DNA of 64,000 nucleotides, from NCBI GenBank assembly GCA_002356515.1, contig AP017605.1, positions 62,001 through 126,000 of the forward strand. The letters are read 5' to 3'. Both the position numbers and the translations under genes were made by a program. Shown here in pieces: positions 58,830-64,000 of this stretch (position 1 is the stretch's first letter; each line of letters opens with the position of its first letter). This DNA comes from Mesorhizobium loti (lineage in GTDB: Bacteria > Pseudomonadota > Alphaproteobacteria > Rhizobiales > Rhizobiaceae). The notes under the pieces are model-generated. The model ran no database searches. It was given only the letters and a program-made list of their open reading frames with translations, and was not told the DNA's origin.

Positions 58830-59993
58830 TCACCCGCCGGTGACGATGGTCAGCACCTTGAACGGCGTGGTGATGACGACCTCGGCGACCGAACCGACGG
58901 CCTTGCCGAGCCCCTGGCCAAGATTGTTGAGCTGCGCCGGATCGGGTTCGTCCGAAGCCAGTCCGGCAGGGGTGCGCAGGCGGTCGCCGAGCAGCTGCAC
59001 CAGGATCGGATTGTCGGCGAATTTCGCGTGGTTGAGGCCACCGTCGCCGCCCTTGGCCTTGGTCAGGTCGACCACGGACACGCCGTAGCTGGCGAGATCG
59101 GCCGCATTGCCATAGTCGCCGACACGCGGCTTGTCGCCGGAGATAAGTGAAGACAATTTTAGGGCTCGGTCATCGCCTGAAAGCAGCACGGCAAACGGCT
59201 TGTCCGGCTTGCCGTAACGCATCATCTGCTTCTTGAACACGTCGACATCGATGTCGGGCGAAGCCAGGACGACATAGCCGAGCTTGCCGCCGAGATCGCG
59301 GTCGCCGGTGATGGCGAGCTGGCGCAGCGCCTCCATGGTCAGCCAGGTTCCCATCGAATGGGCGATGATGTCGATGCTCTTGACCCGCGTCTTGGCGAGC
59401 ATTCTGAGCGTCGCCTCGAGATCGTCGCGGGCGGCGTTGGCACTGTCCTTGTCGTAGATATAGCCCGTCGTCTTGGCGCTCGACGCCCAGGAAAACAGCA
59501 CTGGTGTGCCCGGATATTTCGTGTCGTGGGCGATCTGCGTCAGCCGGTAGATGCCGTCGTCGAAGCCATTGTTGAAGCCATGCACGAAGACCAGCGCGCG
59601 GTCGCCGCGCATGGCGATGTCGGCGCCGACAGCCTTGGCGAATTGCGAGGCGTCGCCATAGTGGACGACATTGGTGGCGGTGAATTGCTTGGCCGGATTC
59701 GAGTTGGCCGGACCCTTGGCCCGCTCGATGGCGCCGACCTGGTGGACCTTCGGCACGGTGACGTCGACACGGGCGTAGCTGGTGGTCAACGAGCGATCGC
59801 CGTCAAATACCTGACGCGGATCCTTGGTCGCCAGCTGGCGGGTGGTGGCGACGAAAATTTCGTGCGTGGCCGCGATGTCGGAAGCCGGTACTGAGACCGT
59901 CGTCTTGTTGAGCAGATCATGCGTACTCTGGCCGGCGCAGCCAGCAACAGCGAGCGCCAACGCGACGACGAAACTCTTCAAACGCACGGTCAC
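58830..59993 (-). CDS. DUF900-type alpha/beta hydrolase lipoprotein (copy 1)
   Basis: About 387 residues starting at GTG 59993 behind GGGAG. Lipoprotein signal VVALALAVAGC gives a lipidated Cys. DUF900 motifs: LVFVHGFNNGFDDGIYRLTQ, PVLFSWASSAKTTGYIYDKD, IDIIAHSMGTWLTMEALRQL (nucleophile Ser) and YVVLASPDIDVDVFKKQM. Probably an outer-membrane or inner-membrane-anchored esterase. The next gene upstream is a paralogue with the same layout; the pair is a tandem duplication. Confidence 0.9.
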   Translation of the reverse strand: MTVRLKSFVVALALAVAGCAGQSTHDLLNKTTVSVPASDIAATHEIFVATTRQLATKDPRQVFDGDRSLTTSYARVDVTVPKVHQVGAIERAKGPANSNPAKQFTATNVVHYGDASQFAKAVGADIAMRGDRALVFVHGFNNGFDDGIYRLTQIAHDTKYPGTPVLFSWASSAKTTGYIYDKDSANAARDDLEATLRMLAKTRVKSIDIIAHSMGTWLTMEALRQLAITGDRDLGGKLGYVVLASPDIDVDVFKKQMMRYGKPDKPFAVLLSGDDRALKLSSLISGDKPRVGDYGNAADLASYGVSVVDLTKAKGGDGGLNHAKFADNPILVQLLGDRLRTPAGLASDEPDPAQLNNLGQGLGKAVGSVAEVVITTPFKVLTIVTGG

Positions 59994-60134
59994 GCGTCGG
60001 CTCCCGTAAAGGGGGACGTCAAAGCATGACGTCACCAGTCATTCCGATAAGGCCAGAGACGGGCTCGGTCCAGTTCAAAGTGGGCCAAGGCCTCCGCAAG
60101 GCTTGATTGACATGGCAAACCCGCGGCGCTGCAC

Positions 60135-61208
60135 TTACTGTCCGAGCAGGCTGATGCGGTCGGTCACGTCCCGGTCGCTGGCAAAGCCGTCATCCTCGCG
60201 CAGCCGCTGGCCGATCATCTTAACCAAGGCCGGATTGTCGGCGAATTTTGTGTGATTGAAGCTGTCGCTGCCTTTGACCTTGGAGAGATCGACCACCGTC
60301 ACGCCATAGGAGGCAAGATCGGCGGCGTCCTTGTAATCGCCGACACGCGGCCGAGAGCCGGCGATCAGGCCGGAAAGCCTCAGCGCGCGGTCGTCGTCGG
60401 ACAACAGCAGGATGAACGGTTTGTCGGGCTTGCCGTAGCGGCGCATCTGGCTCTTGAACACGTCGACATCGATGTCGGGCGAGGCCAGCACCACGTCGCC
60501 CAGCTTGCCGCCCAGATCACGGTCGCCGCTGATGGCCATCTGACGCAGCGTTTCCATGGTCACCCAGGTTCCCATCGAATGCGCGACAATATCGATGCGC
60601 CGCGCGCCGGACTGCTGCAGCATGCGCAAGGTCACCTCAAGCTGGTCGCGTGCGGCGCTGGCACTTTCCTTGTCATAGACATAGTCCGTGGTCTTGGCGC
60701 CCGATGCCCAGGAAAACAGCACCGGAGTGCCCGGATAGCCGGAATCGTGGACGATCTGGGTCAGGCGATAGACCGCATCGTCGAAGCCGGTGTTGTAGCC
60801 ATGCACGAAGACCATGACGCGACCGCCGCGCGCCGCGATATCGGCGTTGAGCGCGCTGGAGAATTTCGGCTGCGTGTCGTAGCCGACAACCTCGGAAGCC
60901 ATGAAATATTTGGCCGGATCATCCGACTTGCCGCGCGAACGCCGTTCGATCTGACCAGTCTGATGGATGCCAGGCACGGTGACGTTGACGCGCGCATAGT
61001 TCAGCGTGGCCGAGCGCTCGCCGTCGAATACCTTGTTGGGATCGTCGGATTTCTTGCGCGTCGTGGCGATGAAGATCGAATGATTGCCGGCGATTTCCGT
61101 CACCGGCACGGACATGACCGCGCTTCCGAGCAGTTCCTGGGTTTGCGGGCCGGCGCAGCCGGCAACGAGCAGGGCAAGGACAACCGTAAGTATCTTCTTC
61201 AAAGGCAC
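60135..61208 (-). CDS. DUF900-type alpha/beta hydrolase lipoprotein (copy 2)
   Basis: About 357 residues from GTG 61208. Lipoprotein signal (TVVLALLVAGC), then the same motifs as copy 1: VMVFVHGYNTGFDDAVYRLT, PVLFSWASGAKTTDYVYDKE, IDIVAHSMGTWVTMETLRQM and VVLASPDIDVDVFKSQMRRY. The two proteins are collinear over most of their length, with a divergent C-terminus (copy 1 has an extra tail). Spaced 141 bp from copy 1. Confidence 0.9.
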   Translation of the reverse strand: MPLKKILTVVLALLVAGCAGPQTQELLGSAVMSVPVTEIAGNHSIFIATTRKKSDDPNKVFDGERSATLNYARVNVTVPGIHQTGQIERRSRGKSDDPAKYFMASEVVGYDTQPKFSSALNADIAARGGRVMVFVHGYNTGFDDAVYRLTQIVHDSGYPGTPVLFSWASGAKTTDYVYDKESASAARDQLEVTLRMLQQSGARRIDIVAHSMGTWVTMETLRQMAISGDRDLGGKLGDVVLASPDIDVDVFKSQMRRYGKPDKPFILLLSDDDRALRLSGLIAGSRPRVGDYKDAADLASYGVTVVDLSKVKGSDSFNHTKFADNPALVKMIGQRLREDDGFASDRDVTDRISLLGQ

Positions 61209-61308
61209 GTCTGAAATTCCACTCCGGCCAAAAGGCCCAACCACCCCCGCGACACCTCCCGGACAGGGAGAGTGCGGCAGAACTAAGTCGTGTCCAGTCG
61301 AAATGTGG

Positions 61309-62718
61309 TCAGCGACTGATTACAGCCATCGCACTGTTGCGCGAAAGCCAAAATGGCGGAAGGAAAGCCGGAATGTTGGAGAAGGGCAGCACCTCCGGTT
61401 TGGGGCGGATGCCGAGCACATCCGCCATGAAGGCGCGGCGCGCTTCGATGCGGCTCCAGGCTTCGGGGTAGCGCGCCGCGATCTCCTCGCGCAGTGCCTC
61501 GTCGGCGAGCGCGATGCCGTCCTCGATGTTGGTGGTGAAATAGTTGCTGCCGGTCGCCGGGATGATGTCGACCTGCAACGCCATGCCGGATCGCAATTTG
61601 ATGTCGGAGCCGGGAAACACCGGCGAATGCATCCATTCGTCGATATGGACGAGATGACCGGGATTGAGCGAGACACCAAAGAACGGGTCACCGATGCGGT
61701 CATGCACCGCTTTCCACAACGTGCCGCCCGTCGTGCCGATGCCGATCGCTTCGTACCAGTCGACAACCGCGGCGAAATAGGGCGCGACCAGCTTTTCGAC
61801 ATAGTCGCGGATGGCAGGAGGCAACTCTGAGGCATCCTCGGCCAGGAAGCCAGCGCGGGCGTTGAGCGCGCCCTGGATGCCATAGGCCATGGTGATCGGA
61901 TCACCACGCTGGATGATGTCCAGGCGGGGGCTGGGCAAGCCATAGGCGGCACGCTTTCCCGCCGACAGCATCGGATGACAGCAATGCGGCAGGCCGTTCA
62001 TGCCCATCAGCCGCGCCGCCTGCAGTTCGTTCATCCCGGGCTCGATGCCTTGCAGGACGTTGCGCAGCCCTTGCGAGGTTAAGGTCGCGGCAAACTCAAA
62101 GGCAGCCAACTGGTCTGCCTCGTTGATGGCGCGCAGGCCGTCGGTGGGGTTCATCAGCAGATTGGCGGCATTCACGACCGCGCCCTTGTCGCCGACAAGC
62201 GTGCGCAGCGTATCGGCAAGGAAGGACGGCAGGTCGAGCGTCATCTCATCGAACCCGGCATCGCCGGCGCCAAAAGGCTTCCAGCCGATGGCGCCGATCC
62301 TGTGGCCGGGCCTCAGGCCGCAACCGGCAAGGATGTCGGGCAGGGCGTCCGAGCGGTCGCGCGGCTGCGCCGGCAGCGAGAAGGTCTGGTAGAGCATGCG
62401 CTCATAGGGGCCATCGCAGATTTCGGCATAACCCCAGCCCTCATTGCCAACGAGAAGTCTTGGCTGCTTGCCGGGAACGATGACCAGCAACGTCTCCTCG
62501 AAGCGTGGATCGTAGCCTGAAAGATAGGCGACATTGGCGGCGTGTTCGCGGTCGCCATAGACGGCGAAGGCATCGAAGCCGGCCCTGGCGCCGCGCGCGA
62601 TCAGCGCTTCGATGCGCGCCTCATAGGTCCTTCGCGCAACCAGCGGCATAACCGTCGGCTCGCCGAATTCCGGCAGCGACATGGATTTCAGGCCGACCGA
62701 TGCGACAGGCATGAACAA
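61309..62718 (-). CDS. M24-family (aminopeptidase P/creatinase-fold) protein with missing metal ligands
   Basis: A 469-residue two-domain protein. N-terminal creatinase-like domain (VARRTYEARIEALIARGARA, VAYLSGYDPRFEETLLVIVP), then a pita-bread domain with VSLNPGHLVHIDEWMHSPVF and MALQVDIIPATG, NIEDGIALADEAL. The two Asp ligands expected in the first strand pair are absent (ITMAYGIQGALNARAGF), and one of the Glu ligands is Asp. His and the last Glu remain. Therefore it may be metal-free like creatinase. Substrate unknown. Confidence 0.85.
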   Translation of the reverse strand: MFMPVASVGLKSMSLPEFGEPTVMPLVARRTYEARIEALIARGARAGFDAFAVYGDREHAANVAYLSGYDPRFEETLLVIVPGKQPRLLVGNEGWGYAEICDGPYERMLYQTFSLPAQPRDRSDALPDILAGCGLRPGHRIGAIGWKPFGAGDAGFDEMTLDLPSFLADTLRTLVGDKGAVVNAANLLMNPTDGLRAINEADQLAAFEFAATLTSQGLRNVLQGIEPGMNELQAARLMGMNGLPHCCHPMLSAGKRAAYGLPSPRLDIIQRGDPITMAYGIQGALNARAGFLAEDASELPPAIRDYVEKLVAPYFAAVVDWYEAIGIGTTGGTLWKAVHDRIGDPFFGVSLNPGHLVHIDEWMHSPVFPGSDIKLRSGMALQVDIIPATGSNYFTTNIEDGIALADEALREEIAARYPEAWSRIEARRAFMADVLGIRPKPEVLPFSNIPAFLPPFWLSRNSAMAVISR

Positions 62719-62905
62719 ACGCCCTCAAGTGCTTGCAAGGATTTTGCGAATGCCCTTTGCGAAGGGGCATGAAGGGTCGAACAATGGCGTTGCCGGCCCG
62801 GATATGCAATAGGCAGGATCGGCTGCGTCGGATCACGATAGACGCTTTGCGGCCAGGTTGATGACAGGGGTCCGCGAAAAACATGCGGCACAAGGTGGCT
62901 TTCCG

Positions 62906-64000
62906 ATGACCAGTTTTTCCTCCCGCGTCGCTACCGCAGCCGCCGCGATCCGCCAGATCTTTCCGGAAACGCCGCTGCAGGAAAACGATTATCTGTCGAA
63001 GAAGACCGGCGCGCGGGTGCTGCTGAAGCGCGAGGATCTGAGCCCGGTACGCTCCTACAAGATCCGCGGCGCTTTCAACTTCTTCTGCAAAGCGCTTGCT
63101 GCCGGCAATCAGGCCGAACTGTTCGTCTGCGCGTCGGCCGGCAACCATGCGCAGGGCTTTGCCTTCGTCTGCCGTCACTTCGGCAAGAAGGGTGTGGTGT
63201 TCATGCCGGTGACGACGCCGCAGCAGAAGATCGACAAGACCAGGCTGTTCGGCGGTGAGTTCGTCGAGATCAGGCTGGTCGGCGACTTTTTCGACGACTG
63301 CTATCGCGCCGCCTTCGAATTCACCGAAAGCTCCGGCGCCCACATGGTGCCGCCCTTCGACCACAAGGACATCATCGAGGGGCAGGCGACGGTCGCCTAT
63401 GAGATCGCGGACCAGATGCCGGGCGCGCGCATGCCCGACATCATCATGCTGCCGGTCGGCGGCGGCGGGCTCGCTGCCGGCGTGACGCACTATTTCGCCG
63501 ATCAGGGCCGGGAGGCGCGTTTCGTTTTCTGCGAGCCGGCCGGCGCGCCGAGCCTGCATGACAGCCTCGCGGCCGGAAAACGCCTGAAGCTCGCCAAGGT
63601 CGACAACTTCGTCGATGGTGCTGCGGTCGCCGAGATCGGGCGCGAACCCTTGAGATACCTCAAGGAGTTCGCCGCTGACACCGTGCGGCTGATCCCGGAG
63701 AACCGACTCTGCGCGACCATGATCGAGATGCTCAACGTCGAAGGTGTCGTGCTCGAGCCGGCCGGCGCTTTGGCGATCGACGCGCTGAAGGATTTTTCCA
63801 GGAAGGAAATCCGCGGCAAGACCATTGTTGCCGTGGTTTCAGGTGGCAATTTCGATTTCGAGCGGCTGCCGGATGTCAAGGAGCGGGCGCTGCGCTACGA
63901 GGGCCTGAAGAAATACTTCATCATCCGCTTCCCGCAGCGGCCGGGCGCGCTGCGCGACTTCCTCGAAATGCTGGGTCCGGACGATGACATTGCGCGCTTT
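62906..64000 (+). CDS. ilvA: Threonine ammonia-lyase (3' end outside window)
   Basis: At least 365 residues, open to the window end. PLP-lysine motif PVRSYKIRGAFNF, GNHAQGFAFVCRHFGKKGVV (phosphate loop), MLPVGGGGLAAGVTHYFADQ and VAVVSGGNFDFERLPDV are typical. The last readable part (IRFPQRPGALRDFLEML) opens an ACT-like regulatory domain, as in the short biosynthetic form. It makes 2-oxobutanoate for isoleucine synthesis. AAGGTGG precedes ATG 62906. Divergent from the M24 gene. Confidence 0.95.
   Translation, partial: MTSFSSRVATAAAAIRQIFPETPLQENDYLSKKTGARVLLKREDLSPVRSYKIRGAFNFFCKALAAGNQAELFVCASAGNHAQGFAFVCRHFGKKGVVFMPVTTPQQKIDKTRLFGGEFVEIRLVGDFFDDCYRAAFEFTESSGAHMVPPFDHKDIIEGQATVAYEIADQMPGARMPDIIMLPVGGGGLAAGVTHYFADQGREARFVFCEPAGAPSLHDSLAAGKRLKLAKVDNFVDGAAVAEIGREPLRYLKEFAADTVRLIPENRLCATMIEMLNVEGVVLEPAGALAIDALKDFSRKEIRGKTIVAVVSGGNFDFERLPDVKERALRYEGLKKYFIIRFPQRPGALRDFLEMLGPDDDIARF

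Overview
The window is GC-rich DNA from an alphaproteobacterium of the order Hyphomicrobiales (Rhizobiales), most likely Mesorhizobium or a close relative. This rests on protein style (DUF1127 miniproteins, Omp25-type porin, DUF1402, DUF982, B12-dependent NrdJ) and on intergenic palindromic repeats of a kind I associate with Mesorhizobium. It reads as chromosome: mostly housekeeping and accessory metabolism, one tRNA-Leu, and no insertion sequence, prophage or CRISPR array that I can see.

Regions. 0-4.5 kb: end of a CO-dehydrogenase/xanthine-dehydrogenase-type maturation cluster (MoxR ATPase, CoxE-like VWA protein, XdhC split in two genes, MoeA/MobA-like fusion). 4.5-10.9 kb: secreted hydrolase behind a long inverted repeat, DUF1176-like protein, DUF1993 protein, an untracked DUF1127 miniprotein, a candidate sRNA with a strong terminator, a J-domain-like gene that seems to start at AUC, an aldo/keto reductase and a class V aminotransferase. 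10.9-21.4 kb: a ten-gene minus-strand operon with a divergent LysR regulator and a nearby thioesterase. 21.5-37 kb: small enzymes, acetyltransferases, uppP, cell-envelope hydrolases, a second LysR, DUF3592 and secreted proteins, and several gene remnants. 37-42 kb: an AT-rich XRE/ImmA pair beside nrdJ. 42-53 kb: Nudix enzymes, gpt, stress protein, CinA-like protein, old-yellow enzyme, and an ammonia-lyase homologue without its catalytic triad. 53-64 kb: tRNA-Leu, porin, adenine deaminase, TetR, SGNH hydrolase, two tandem DUF900 lipoproteins, an M24 protein and the start of ilvA.

The most interesting unit is the operon at 10.9-19.9 kb. It combines a polar amino-acid ABC transporter, an SSAT-like N-acetyltransferase, a class III aminotransferase, a beta-keto acid cleavage enzyme (BKACE/DUF849) and a histone-deacetylase-fold amidohydrolase, with an acyl-CoA thioesterase just beyond the LysR gene. 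Those six activities are the ones needed, in order, to degrade a diamino acid such as beta-lysine through acetylated intermediates to 4-aminobutyrate. A dimethylformamidase-like amidase and a DUF523 (thiouracil-desulfurase-type) protein in the same operon are not explained by that route. The second notable item is the HutH-like protein at 50.5-52.0 kb, which lacks the Ala-Ser-Gly triad that forms the MIO cofactor.

All calls come from reading the sequence and its translations; no database search was run.
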